The notes under the pieces were generated by a model that saw only the letters and a list, made by a program, of their open reading frames with translations, was not told the origin of the DNA and searched no databases. A program made the position numbers and the translations under genes. Shown here one piece after another: positions 43,176 to 51,937 of a stretch of DNA of 64,000 nucleotides. The first letter of the stretch is position 1. Each line of letters begins with the position of its first letter. This DNA is from Phytoactinopolyspora halotolerans (GTDB taxonomy: Bacteria; Actinomycetota; Actinomycetes; Jiangellales; Jiangellaceae). The stretch is taken from assembly GCF_010550675.1 (NCBI RefSeq), contig NZ_JAAGOA010000012.1:124001-188000 (forward strand), in the 5' to 3' direction.

Positions 43176-43564
43176 CCGATCAGGAGGACCGCGTTTACCT
43201 GTGGCGACAGCCGGACGGATACTGGCGGTGGCAATACGCCCTATCCGGCCAGGATGGCGTAGGTGACACCCGGCTGCTCAGCCACACCGCGTTCGCCAGC
43301 CGTGAGGAGGCGCGGGCAGCTGCGGGTACCGCCTACCCGGACGTGTCGATCGACGATCTCACGGCACGGCGGCGGCGCCGGTGGCTGACGTTCGGCTGCA
43401 TGCTGAGTGCATTGGGGGCATTGGGGGCGCTGGCGGTGGTGGCCGTCGCGGCCCGGCGCCACCACCACTCTGCACAACCGACGGCCGCGCGGCAGCGCGG
43501 CAGTACGGCAGTACGGCAGTACGGAGTCCGCTGCGCTCGAATGACCGCGCACAACCTCGGGTAA
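43172..43564 (+). CDS. Small protein with a YegP-like domain and one membrane helix
   Basis: 130 residues. The first 60 (VYLWRQPDGYWRWQYALS) resemble the small DUF1508/YegP fold; one membrane helix follows at about 72-92; the tail is His/Arg/Gln-rich. It overlaps the qcrB stop (ATGA) and so belongs to the respiratory operon, but its role is unknown. The C-terminal coding region contains three copies of an 8-bp repeat, whose copy number would change the reading frame. Confidence 0.65.
   Translation: MTDQEDRVYLWRQPDGYWRWQYALSGQDGVGDTRLLSHTAFASREEARAAAGTAYPDVSIDDLTARRRRRWLTFGCMLSALGALGALAVVAVAARRHHHSAQPTAARQRGSTAVRQYGVRCARMTAHNLG
43498..43521 (+). repeat. 8-bp tandem repeat, three copies, in a coding end
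   Basis: Three perfect CGGCAGTA units followed by CGGA. Eight is not a multiple of three, so gain or loss of one unit shifts the frame of the last 20 or so codons of the small membrane protein. Confidence 0.8.
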
Positions 43565-43573
43565 TCGCACGGC

Positions 43574-44449
43574 ATGCGAATCATGGTGACGGGATGGTTC
43601 TCGTTCGAGCACGGTGAGGCGACCGCTGGTGACCTGGCGGCAGCGGAATGGGTACACGAGTGGCTGGATAGGGCCGACGTCGCACACGACATCGCCTACT
43701 CGTCGGCGTTCAACCCGGAGATACACCTTGACGCTGTCGATCCGGGTGATTACAGCCACGTCGTCTTCGTCTGTGGCCCGGCAGCGGGTCGGCAGATCGA
43801 GGACCTGCTGACGCGGTTCAGCCATTGCGCCAAGATCGCGGTGGGGGTCTCGGTCGTCGACGGTACGGCCGAGGCGTTCGACACCGTCCTCCCCCGTGAC
43901 GACGACGAGACCGTGACTCCTGATCTCGCCCTCGGCGCCCCGGAACGTCACCTTCCGCCAGTGGTGGCATTGGTGCGCGCACACGCCCAGCCCGAGTACC
44001 CGACGGCGCGGCCCGATGACGTCCACAACCGGATCGAGGGCTTGCTCGCCCAGCGAGACGTGGCGGTCGTTCCGCTGGATACGCGCGTCGACCCAAGAGA
44101 GCTCGTCAACCGCGACACCACTCACGTCGAAGCCGTTCTGGCCCGGGCAGACGCCGTGGTGACTACCCGGTTGCACGGGCTCGTCCTGGCGCTGCGCCAC
44201 GGCGTGCCGGCCGTGGCCATCGATCCCGTCTCCGGCGGTGGCAAGGTGATCCGACAGGTATCCGTGCTGGACTGGCCGCTGGCATCGACGGTCGATCAGC
44301 TCACCGACGAGGAGTTCCACAGGTTGCTCGACGAATGCCTCAGACCATCATCCAGAGCCGCCGCCGACCGGTCCGCGAAACGTGGCCGCAGCGGTCTGGA
44401 AGGCCTCGGTGAAGATCTGCTCGCCGTGCTGAATCAGGCCGCGATGTAA
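43574..44449 (+). CDS. Polysaccharide pyruvyl transferase family protein
   Basis: 291 residues. The C-terminal part has TTRLHGLVLALRHGVPAVAI and a following GGGKVIRQ loop, typical of the CsaB/polysaccharide pyruvyl transferase superfamily; the N-terminal half is a Rossmann-like domain (VVFVCGPAAGRQIEDL). Members move pyruvate from phosphoenolpyruvate to cell-surface sugars, but many relatives are uncharacterised. No good ribosome-binding site precedes ATG 43574. It stands nine bases after the respiratory operon and may be read through from it. Confidence 0.75.
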   Translation: MRIMVTGWFSFEHGEATAGDLAAAEWVHEWLDRADVAHDIAYSSAFNPEIHLDAVDPGDYSHVVFVCGPAAGRQIEDLLTRFSHCAKIAVGVSVVDGTAEAFDTVLPRDDDETVTPDLALGAPERHLPPVVALVRAHAQPEYPTARPDDVHNRIEGLLAQRDVAVVPLDTRVDPRELVNRDTTHVEAVLARADAVVTTRLHGLVLALRHGVPAVAIDPVSGGGKVIRQVSVLDWPLASTVDQLTDEEFHRLLDECLRPSSRAAADRSAKRGRSGLEGLGEDLLAVLNQAAM

Positions 44450-44556
44450 GGCGACGCCGGCAACACAGGCTTCTCCAGCGGTGTAGCAGCCTGCGGCGCA
44501 CCCCGAATCGACGGTGACTCAGCCGTGGCTACCCGGTCTCCGCTACCGGTCTGCCG

Positions 44557-47500
44557 TCAGAAGGGCGGGATTTCGTCGTCTTCGGGACGGACGCTGAGTC
44601 GTTGTTCGCTGGGACTTGTCGTCGTGTTCTCCTCTGCGGTGCCACACCTCATGTCATCGGGTCCTGTGCTGTTGCCGGGCTCCGTCGTCTCTCCCGTGTG
44701 ATCGCCGCTGTGGGTGTGGCGATCACGCTGGTCCGCGGCCGCGGAGGTGGTGGCGTGGCGGATGCGGCGTAGTTTCTCGGCCACACGCGCCTTACTGCCG
44801 TGCCCGCCGTCGCCGGCATCGTCACTGTCGTCGTTGGTGTGGTGGTCGTTCCTGGTGGTTGCGGGGTGGGGGTTGGGCAGGGTGGGGATGATCGCTGGGG
44901 CGCGGTTGGTGTAGCGGTGTCCGAGCGGGCTGTGCCAGATGGTGGTGCCGGTGTCGGGGCGGTGGGCTTTCCAGCCGCCGTCGTGGCGTAGGCGGTGGTC
45001 GTGGCGGCATAGGCAGGCCAGGTTGCCCGCGACGGTGAGCCCGCCGAGGCAGAATTCGTGTTCGTGGTCTTGGTCGGTGCGTACGGCGGGCATGCGACAC
45101 GTCGGGTGTGTGCAGCAGCGGTCCCGGATCTGGATGTGCCGGCGCAGCCCCGCCCCGGCGCGACGCCGACGCACGCCCGCGTCCGCGTCGTCATCCGAGC
45201 CTGTCCCCGCGCCGGACCCGGAGCGTGAACCCGCCCCCGCGCCGGAGCCCATCTCGGTGCCGGTGCCGGTGGTGGTCTCGCCGGCGGTGGCGGTGGTGTG
45301 TTGGTGGGCGAGGTCGGTGATGACCGCCGCCCAGTCGGTGATGGCCGCGGCCCAGCGGGCACACTCCTGCACCGGTATCTGGGCGTGGGCAGGCTCGTCC
45401 GCCACCCGGGCGTCCGCGTCCACGTTCGCGTCCGTGTGGACGAGGGTGGCCAGGCGGGCCAGCATCGAGATGGTGACATGCAGCTCGAGGATCCCGCCAC
45501 GGCGGGCATCCCGACGCACCACTTGCCCATCCGGTGAGCGGGGCCGGGCAGTGGTGATCCCGGTCTGGATCAACTGCCCGTCGTCGTTGCAGATGGCGAA
45601 CCGCCACTGCGCGGAGTGCATTCGTGCGGCGATCTGGCGGGCCACGGCGGCGGGAACGAAGTCCCAGGCGGGTATCTCACCGGGGTGCTCGTCCACACCG
45701 AGCAGGCTCGCCAACCCGATACGCAACTCCGGCACCGACCAACCACCCACACCAGGGCGCGACGATGACGCACCCGCAGCACCAGCCGCATCAGCCGAGG
45801 CTGTGTTGTCGCCGGCAGGGCCAGTCGTGCCCGCGTCATCGTGAGGACCGGACATGTTCGTGCTGGTCGGAGGAGTGCTGGAGGGGCCACCCTTGTCGCC
45901 GCGCTGGCCGGAGTCACGGCTCGCCGGGCCGCCGCCAGAGCCAGGGCCACCGTCGCCGGCGCCGTCGTCACCGGAGCCATCGTCACCGGAGCCGTCGTCA
46001 CCGGGGCTGTCGTCGTCGGGAGCGTCAGGCCCGCTACCGCCACCCGGAGCGTCGGAACCGCCGGAGCGGTCACCAGGACCGCCGTCGTCGTCGGAACCGC
46101 CCGAACCGTCAGGGTCGCTACCGTCGTCGGAACCGCCCGAACCGTCAGGGTCGCTGCCGTCGCCCTGGTCGTCGGAACCACCAGGACCGTCGCCGCCGTC
46201 GTCGTCGCCGTCGGGGTCGCTGCCGTTGCCCTGGTCGTCGGAACCACCGGGGCTGTCGTCGGGACCGTCATTATCGTCGGGGTCGTCACCGTGGCTGTGG
46301 TCGTCGTCGGTGCCGTTGTCGGGGTCGTTGCTGGGGCAGTCGTTGCCGTTGCTGGTGGCGGTGCCATCGCCGCTGGGACGGCCGGTTCCGCCGCTGGTGT
46401 TGGTGGTGGTGTCGTCGGTGAAGGGGTGGTTGAGGATGTGGGTGATGATCTGGTCTTCGTCGAGATCTTCCAGACTCCCGTCGAGCATGCCCAGGAACAG
46501 ATCGACCCGGATGTGGTCGATCTTGCGGGTATCACCGGCCTTCTTACACGCCCGCGCCAACACATCGATACGCTCACACGCAGCAGCGGCACGATCGATG
46601 GGCAGATCGTAACCGGCCACGTTCGCGCTGCCGTCAGGGTTACGCGAACCCACCACCCGCCGACCCCGGATCGCTTTGCGGTACTTCTTCTCCGCGAACT
46701 CCGGATCGATCGCGATCGCGGCTTTCTTGATCGCATCGATCAACTCCGCCACCGTCAACCCCGGCGCATCCGGGAGCAGGAAGGCGCAGATGTAACCGGC
46801 CTGATCATCATCGAGGCCGTCGGTCCAAGACACGAACGCCTGCGCGCGGGGCTCGTCCAACACCCCGGCCAGCATCGCCTGACCCAGCATCGGCAGCCGA
46901 TGATGGATGTCGTAGGCGAAACCGAACACCCGCCCGGCGCGTGAACGCGACCACACCAACGCCGCGCGGGCCTCCTCCGGGGCAAACTCCCCCGGCACCT
47001 GTACCCGCTGCAGCGTGTCCGCCGAACCGGGTACCCGCATCCCGGTCTCCAGCAGACACAACAAGAACAACGCCCGATCCCGGGTGGCCTGCCGGTAGGC
47101 CGCCTTCATCACCTCGACCGTGTCACGACCGGACACTCCCGCGATCGGGATGTCCTCCAACATCGCCACCAACTCCGCACCCGCCGGCACCGCATCCAGG
47201 CCCTGCGGAACCGGCCACGGCCCACCACCACCACCGCCAGAGTCCTCGCCGCCACCGCCGACGCCGTGGCTAGCGTGGCCGGGCTGGTCGGCGCGGCGGC
47301 GGGACGCGGCATCACCACCACGCCGCACCGGCACGTCGCGGTCGTTATCGCGGTGCTGACCGTCGCTGAGGCCCTCGTCATCGGTGTGGGGACGCTCGTC
47401 GGCGCCGTCATCGTCGTTGCGGCGCTCCCCGCCGTCGCCATTACTACGGCGGGGCTCGCCGTCGCCGTCGCGGCGCTGACTGTCGCCGCGGCGCGTGTCG

Positions 47501-47571
47501 TGGTGGGCACGCTCGTCGCCGCTACCGCGGGGCACGGCGTCGTCGTCGCTGGGATGGGGTTGAACGGACAT
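44557..47571 (-). CDS. DUF222 / HNH endonuclease-family protein with a very long acidic Gly-rich linker
   Basis: 1004 residues, twice the usual size. Residues 1-110 are Asp/Arg/Gly-rich and disordered; 110-380 is the helical DUF222 (13E12 repeat) domain; about 385-600 is a low-complexity Asp/Gly/Ser/Pro stretch; a conserved helical block follows (about 615-730); and the HNH nuclease-like module is near 810-890 (CTHPTCRMPAVRTDQDHEHE, then LCRHDHRLRH). These proteins are abundant and repeated in actinobacterial genomes; their biological role is unknown. ATG 47571 lies nine bases after GGAGG. Its low-complexity segments and the AT-richer upstream region set it apart from its neighbours. Confidence 0.85.
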   Translation of the reverse strand: MSVQPHPSDDDAVPRGSGDERAHHDTRRGDSQRRDGDGEPRRSNGDGGERRNDDDGADERPHTDDEGLSDGQHRDNDRDVPVRRGGDAASRRRADQPGHASHGVGGGGEDSGGGGGGPWPVPQGLDAVPAGAELVAMLEDIPIAGVSGRDTVEVMKAAYRQATRDRALFLLCLLETGMRVPGSADTLQRVQVPGEFAPEEARAALVWSRSRAGRVFGFAYDIHHRLPMLGQAMLAGVLDEPRAQAFVSWTDGLDDDQAGYICAFLLPDAPGLTVAELIDAIKKAAIAIDPEFAEKKYRKAIRGRRVVGSRNPDGSANVAGYDLPIDRAAAACERIDVLARACKKAGDTRKIDHIRVDLFLGMLDGSLEDLDEDQIITHILNHPFTDDTTTNTSGGTGRPSGDGTATSNGNDCPSNDPDNGTDDDHSHGDDPDDNDGPDDSPGGSDDQGNGSDPDGDDDGGDGPGGSDDQGDGSDPDGSGGSDDGSDPDGSGGSDDDGGPGDRSGGSDAPGGGSGPDAPDDDSPGDDGSGDDGSGDDGAGDGGPGSGGGPASRDSGQRGDKGGPSSTPPTSTNMSGPHDDAGTTGPAGDNTASADAAGAAGASSSRPGVGGWSVPELRIGLASLLGVDEHPGEIPAWDFVPAAVARQIAARMHSAQWRFAICNDDGQLIQTGITTARPRSPDGQVVRRDARRGGILELHVTISMLARLATLVHTDANVDADARVADEPAHAQIPVQECARWAAAITDWAAVITDLAHQHTTATAGETTTGTGTEMGSGAGAGSRSGSGAGTGSDDDADAGVRRRRAGAGLRRHIQIRDRCCTHPTCRMPAVRTDQDHEHEFCLGGLTVAGNLACLCRHDHRLRHDGGWKAHRPDTGTTIWHSPLGHRYTNRAPAIIPTLPNPHPATTRNDHHTNDDSDDAGDGGHGSKARVAEKLRRIRHATTSAAADQRDRHTHSGDHTGETTEPGNSTGPDDMRCGTAEENTTTSPSEQRLSVRPEDDEIPPF

Positions 47572-48022
47572 GGCGGCCGGCCTCCAAAAGGCACAACGGT
47601 CAACGGACCGGGCCGGCCGCACCCGCCGAACCCACACCAACCACCACAGAACTCAAACACACCGAGCGGAAATCAGAAACAGCACCGCTCCAACACTGAT
47701 AAACACACTCTATATCGAACACACATACGAACGCAAGGCGGATCGCTGATGTCACCGGTCCCCGCGGACTGCGATCGTCCGCGCCGCCCAGACCAGAGGC
47801 ATTTCAACCATCTTCAGGCATCCCGGCCAGCCCGTCCCCCTCCCGTGGCGTCCACCATCCACAGGCGGTTTTCCGATCGTGCAGCGGGGTAGTCCATCGG
47901 ACATCGGCGATCGTCTGTCGCCATTCATCCATCTCAACACTGTCTGGGAGGCACGATGCCGCAGAACGGAAAGACTGTCATCGATCTCATCAGTCGCGAC
48001 GCTTGACGGGTAATGACGCACC
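47572..48022. other. 451-bp intergenic region
   Basis: Lies between the HNH gene (leftward) and the DUF6158 gene (rightward) and must hold both promoters. The stretch 47650-47735 is clearly AT-richer than the surroundings. I see no supported gene here; the open frames are shadows rich in Arg and Pro. Confidence 0.6.
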
Positions 48023-48259
48023 ATGGCACTTCGACCTCATGGCATCCCGCCCGCGAATCTGTCCGACGACGATCTGCGGCGCGAGATCGCACATCTGCAC
48101 CAGACCCGGCACGATACGTTGCTCGGCGGCACCGAGTCCGCGCTACACGCGCACACCGAGCGCATGTTGGCGCTCGAGGCCGAGTTTCTACGGCGGTTCC
48201 CTAAGGAGAGCGCGCCCGATCCGGAACGCACCCGGGCAGGAAAGCGGCAGCACAGCTGA
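48023..48259 (+). CDS. DUF6158-like small protein
   Basis: 78 residues. GIPPANLSDDDLRREIAHLH, then HTERMLALEAEFLRRFP, match a family of small actinobacterial proteins of unknown function (DUF6158 as I recall it). Predicted as two helices without membrane segments. Its TGA and the following ATG share a base (TGATG), so it is coupled to the PPC-domain gene. Confidence 0.7.
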   Translation: MALRPHGIPPANLSDDDLRREIAHLHQTRHDTLLGGTESALHAHTERMLALEAEFLRRFPKESAPDPERTRAGKRQHS

Positions 48260-48693
48260 TGCGTAGCAAGAAGCTGGGCGTGAGCACTCCACAGACATAC
48301 GCGGTGGTGCTCGACACAGGCGAGCCCGTGCTGGACAAACTGCGCGAGTTCGCCTCGGCTGAGGGCATCAGCACGTCACATTTCACCGCCATCGGGGCCT
48401 TCGAGTCGGTCACCCTCGGCTACTTCGACCTGGATCAGACCCGCTACCTGGAGATCCCGGTCGAGGAACAAGTCGAGGTGCTGACGATGGCCGGCGACAT
48501 GGTGGGCTCCGGGGAGGACCGACGGATCCACGCACACGTGGTGGTCGGCCGACGAGACGGGACCACGCGCGGCGGACACCTGTTGCACGCCGTCACCCGT
48601 CCGACGCTCGAGGTGATGGTCACCGAGTCTCCCGCCGAACTCGCCCGCCGCTACGACGAGACCACGGGGCTGACGCTCATCGACCCCGGCTGA
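48259..48693 (+). CDS. PPC (DUF296) domain DNA-binding-like protein
   Basis: 144 residues, entirely a PPC/DUF296 domain: AVVLDTGEPVLDKLREFASA, AIGAFESVTLGYFD, and the His-containing HAHVVVGRRDG with GGHLLHAVTRPTLEV. In plants the domain accompanies AT-hooks; in bacteria it stands alone, trimerises and may bind metal or DNA. No AT-hook is present here. Function unknown. Confidence 0.8.
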   Translation: MRSKKLGVSTPQTYAVVLDTGEPVLDKLREFASAEGISTSHFTAIGAFESVTLGYFDLDQTRYLEIPVEEQVEVLTMAGDMVGSGEDRRIHAHVVVGRRDGTTRGGHLLHAVTRPTLEVMVTESPAELARRYDETTGLTLIDPG

Positions 48694-48796
48694 ACGCGCG
48701 CGCCGCCAGCACCGCCGTGCCGAACGCCGCCTCCGGCGATCGCAGCACGGTGAGCCCGCCCCGCTCCCTGCTACGGCGGTTGATCCGGTAGCCATC

Positions 48797-48817
48797 GGGT
48801 ACCTCCTCGAGGTGCCC
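48797..48817 (+). promoter_or_regulatory. Hairpin just before the pyruvate-oxidase-like gene
   Basis: GGGTACCTC and GAGGTGCCC pair over nine positions (one G-U) around a CTC loop, ending six bases before the GAGGAGG ribosome-binding site (about 48825-48832) of the next gene. It could end transcription from the PPC gene or act as a leader structure affecting translation. Confidence 0.4.
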
Positions 48818-48836
48818 CGGTAAGCGAGGAGGAAAC

Positions 48837-50624
48837 ATGGCCAAGACCATCGGCGATTACGTCTTGCAACGACTTCGTGAATGGGACGTCGACCACGTGT
48901 TCGGCTACCCCGGTGACGGTATCAACGGCATCCTCGCGGCGTTCGGACGGGCCGATAACGAGCCACGGTTCGTTCAGTCCAGGCACGAGGAGATGTCGGC
49001 CTTCCAGGCGGTCGGTTACGCCAAGTTCAGCGGCAAAGTGGGCGTCTGCATGGCCACCTCCGGTCCGGGAGCGATCCACCTGCTCAACGGCCTCTACGAC
49101 GCCAAGCTGGACCATGTCCCCGTCGTCGCCATCGTCGGCCAGACCGCGCGCAGCGCGATGGGCGGGCACTACCAGCAGGAGGTCGACCTGCAGTCGCTGT
49201 TCAAGGATGTCGCGTCCGACTACATCGTCGAGGTGAACGTCTCCACGCAACTTCCGAACGCGCTGGACCGAGCGATCCGAACCGCCGAGGCCCGGCGGTC
49301 CCCTACCGCGGTGATCATCCCGTCGGACCTGCAAGAGCAGGAGTATGAGCCGCCCGAGCACGAGTTCAAGCAGGTGCCGTCCAGCCCGCCGAGCGTCTCG
49401 CATTCGGTGGTGATCCCACCCGACGACGAGATCGCCGCGGCCGCCGAGGTCCTCAACGCCGGCGAGAAGGTGGCCATCCTCATCGGCCAGGGCGCTCGCA
49501 ACGCCGCCGAGGAGGTACGTCAGGTGGCCGAAGCGACGGGCGCCGGCGTGGCGAAGGCATTGCTCGGCAAGGACGTGCTGCCGGACGACCTCTCATACGT
49601 GACCGGGGCGATCGGACTGCTCGGCACCCGCCCGAGCTACGAGATGATGCGCGACTGCGACACGCTGCTGATCGTCGGTTCCAACCTGCCGTACGCGCAG
49701 TTCCTCCCCGAGTTCGGCCAGGCCCGCGCCGTCCAGATCGACCTCGACGGCACCTTGATCGGGATGCGCTACCCCACCGAGGTGAACCTCGTGGGTGAGG
49801 CCAAGGCGACGCTGCGCGCGATGCTGTCGCAGCTGGAGCCGAAGGCGGACCGGAGCTGGCGCGAGACGATCGAGAGCAACGTCGCCTCCTGGTGGGAGAC
49901 GATGGAGCAGCAAGCGATGGTCGAGGCACACCTGGTCAACCCGATCCGGGTGGTGCACGAGCTCTCGGCGCGGATCCCCGACGACGCGATCGTCACCGCG
50001 GACTCGGGTTCCTCCACCAACTGGTACGCGCGCAACCTGAAGTTCCGCGGCCGGATGCGCGGGTCGCTCTCCGGCACTCTCGCCACCATGGGTCCTGGCG
50101 TCCCGTACGCGATCGGCGCCAAGTTCGCCCATCCGGAGCGGCCGGTCATCGCGCTCGAGGGTGACGGCTCGATGCAGATGAACGGCATGGCCGAGCTGCT
50201 CACCATCGCCAGGTACCAGGATCTCTGGGAGGACCGGCGGCTCGTCGTCTGTGTCTTCCACAACAACGATCTCAACCAGGTCACCTGGGAGCTGCGGGCC
50301 ATGGGCGGCGCGCCGAAGTTCGAGGAGTCGCAGACCATCCCGGACTTCTCCTATGCCGAGATGGCGCGGATGGCCGGCCTGGAAGGGATCAGGGTCGAGT
50401 CTCCGGACGAGCTCGGCGCGGCATGGGATCGCGCGTTGGCGGCCGACCGTCCTGTGGTGCTGGACGTCGTCTGCGACCCGGAGATCCCGCCGATCCCGCC
50501 GCATGCCACGTTCGACCAGATCAAATCCACTACTGAGGCGCTGTTGAAGGGAGATCCGAACGCCTGGCGGATCATGGTGCAGGGGGCGAAGACCAAGCTC
50601 CAGGAAGCCATGCCCGGCCGCTGA
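48837..50624 (+). CDS. Thiamine-pyrophosphate enzyme, pyruvate oxidase / acetolactate synthase-like
   Basis: 595 residues with three domains: PYR (GYPGDGINGILAAF, then HEEMSAFQAVGYAKFSG with catalytic Glu), a central domain with nucleotide-binding GQGARNAAEE, and PP with the TPP motif GDGSMQMNG near 442-450. It is closest in pattern to pyruvate dehydrogenase (quinone)/pyruvate oxidase and related decarboxylases, which turn pyruvate into acetate plus CO2 or acetyl phosphate. It lacks an obvious C-terminal lipid-binding helix of PoxB. Strong GAGGAGG before ATG. Exact substrate unproven. Confidence 0.8.
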   Translation: MAKTIGDYVLQRLREWDVDHVFGYPGDGINGILAAFGRADNEPRFVQSRHEEMSAFQAVGYAKFSGKVGVCMATSGPGAIHLLNGLYDAKLDHVPVVAIVGQTARSAMGGHYQQEVDLQSLFKDVASDYIVEVNVSTQLPNALDRAIRTAEARRSPTAVIIPSDLQEQEYEPPEHEFKQVPSSPPSVSHSVVIPPDDEIAAAAEVLNAGEKVAILIGQGARNAAEEVRQVAEATGAGVAKALLGKDVLPDDLSYVTGAIGLLGTRPSYEMMRDCDTLLIVGSNLPYAQFLPEFGQARAVQIDLDGTLIGMRYPTEVNLVGEAKATLRAMLSQLEPKADRSWRETIESNVASWWETMEQQAMVEAHLVNPIRVVHELSARIPDDAIVTADSGSSTNWYARNLKFRGRMRGSLSGTLATMGPGVPYAIGAKFAHPERPVIALEGDGSMQMNGMAELLTIARYQDLWEDRRLVVCVFHNNDLNQVTWELRAMGGAPKFEESQTIPDFSYAEMARMAGLEGIRVESPDELGAAWDRALAADRPVVLDVVCDPEIPPIPPHATFDQIKSTTEALLKGDPNAWRIMVQGAKTKLQEAMPGR

Positions 50625-50625
50625 G

Positions 50626-51729
50626 ATGCCCGACCCGGCCATCGACGGGCTCGACGCCACGGTGCTGCTGATACCGACGCCGGTGCCGGAGGCCGACGGA
50701 ACCCTGGAATGGGACAGCACCACCGTGATCATGGTGCACGTGCGGGCAGGCGACGTGACCGGGCTCGGGTACACCTACGCGGACCGTGCATGCGTGCCGA
50801 TCATCCACGGCTCGCTGGCCGACGTGGTGCTGGGACGGCCGCTGCTGGACGTGCCGGGCTGTTGGCTGGCCATGCAGCACCGGATCCGCAACGACGGCCG
50901 GCCGGGACTGGTCTCCTGCGCGATGTCCGCCGTGGACATCGCGCTGTGGGACGCTGCCGCGAAGACCGTCGGGGTCCCGGTCAGCCGGTTGCTCGGCCGC
51001 GTCCACAACCGGGTACCGGTGTATGCGAGCGGAGGCTTCACCACCTACGACGACGCCCGGCTCACCGAGGAACTGGAGCAGTGGGTGCACGAGCGGGCGG
51101 TTCCGAGGTTCAAGCTCAAGATCGCCGAAGCCTGGGGCGGCAACGTCGCTCGTGACCTGACCCGGGTGGCTCTTGCCCGCCGGGTGGCCGGACCGGACGC
51201 CGAGCTCTACGTCGACGCGAACGGCGGCTATACCGTCGGCCAAGCCGTCCGTGTCGGCCAGCGGTTGGCTGAGCACGGCGTCACGTGGTTCGAGGAGCCT
51301 GTCTCCAGCGATGACCTGGACGGGCTGCGGCGCGTCCGGGGGGCGGTGGCGGCCGACGTCACGGCCGGCGAGTACGGCTATCACCTGCAGTACTTCACCC
51401 GGATGATCGACGCGCGTGCGTTGGACTGTGTGCAGGTAGACGTGACCCGGTGCGGCGGCTACACCGAGTGGCTGCGGATCGCGGCTCTTGCCGCTGCACA
51501 CGGCCTGGAGATCTCCGCGCACTCCGCCCCCAACGTCTCCGCACACGCCGCCGTCGCCACACAGAACTTCCGGCACATCGAGTGGTTCTCCGATCATCAC
51601 CGGATCGAGTCGATGCTGTTCGAAGAGGTGTTGGATCCGCGCGGCGGGAGTGTGCGACCTTCCAGGTCGGAGCCCGGGCACGGCCTGGCCCTGAACCGGC
51701 GCATCCACGACCAGTACTGGGTGGGATGA
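50626..51729 (+). CDS. Enolase-superfamily enzyme (mandelate racemase / muconate lactonising type)
   Basis: 367 residues. The capping domain is followed by a barrel with the catalytic KxK (RFKLKIAE near 160-165), metal ligands in YVDANGGY, WFEEPVS and AGEYGY, and a late His region (ISAHSAPNVSAHAA). Members abstract a proton next to a carboxylate, commonly in dehydration of sugar acids. The ATG starts one base after the stop of the preceding TPP enzyme, so they are co-transcribed. Substrate unknown. Confidence 0.85.
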   Translation: MPDPAIDGLDATVLLIPTPVPEADGTLEWDSTTVIMVHVRAGDVTGLGYTYADRACVPIIHGSLADVVLGRPLLDVPGCWLAMQHRIRNDGRPGLVSCAMSAVDIALWDAAAKTVGVPVSRLLGRVHNRVPVYASGGFTTYDDARLTEELEQWVHERAVPRFKLKIAEAWGGNVARDLTRVALARRVAGPDAELYVDANGGYTVGQAVRVGQRLAEHGVTWFEEPVSSDDLDGLRRVRGAVAADVTAGEYGYHLQYFTRMIDARALDCVQVDVTRCGGYTEWLRIAALAAAHGLEISAHSAPNVSAHAAVATQNFRHIEWFSDHHRIESMLFEEVLDPRGGSVRPSRSEPGHGLALNRRIHDQYWVG

Positions 51730-51734
51730 CATCG

Positions 51735-51867
51735 TGAGGCGACGTGGTGGAGCGACGTGGTGCGCTGACGTGAGGCACTGACGTGGAGCGACGTGGTGCG
51801 CTGACGTGGTGTGCTGACGTGAGGCACTGACGTGGAGCGACGTGGTGCGCTGACGTGGTGTGCTGAG
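51735..51867. repeat. 49-bp tandem repeat in the gap after the enolase-family gene
   Basis: Two 49-bp copies (51770-51818 and 51819-51867) differ at only the last base; a partial related copy precedes them. Each 49-mer is built from 10- and 13-bp modules beginning GTG and ending GAC. The repeat sits at the start of the 208-bp gap before the SDR gene. No gene is seen in it. Confidence 0.85.
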
Positions 51868-51937
51868 GAGAGCATGCGGTGAGGCGGCGACGTACGGCGG
51901 GCGAATCTCGTCCGCTGCACGGGGTACTCGGTGGAAC

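Noticed and set aside
45900-46420. CRISPR-like repeat array suggested by regular GTCGTCGGAACC motifs
   Set aside because: The motifs are codon-level repeats of an Asp/Gly/Ser linker in one open frame, with irregular spacing and no true spacers.
47752-48024. 90-codon leftward frame in the HNH/DUF6158 gap
   Set aside because: No ribosome-binding site, no family pattern, and it would overlap the promoter region of the rightward gene.
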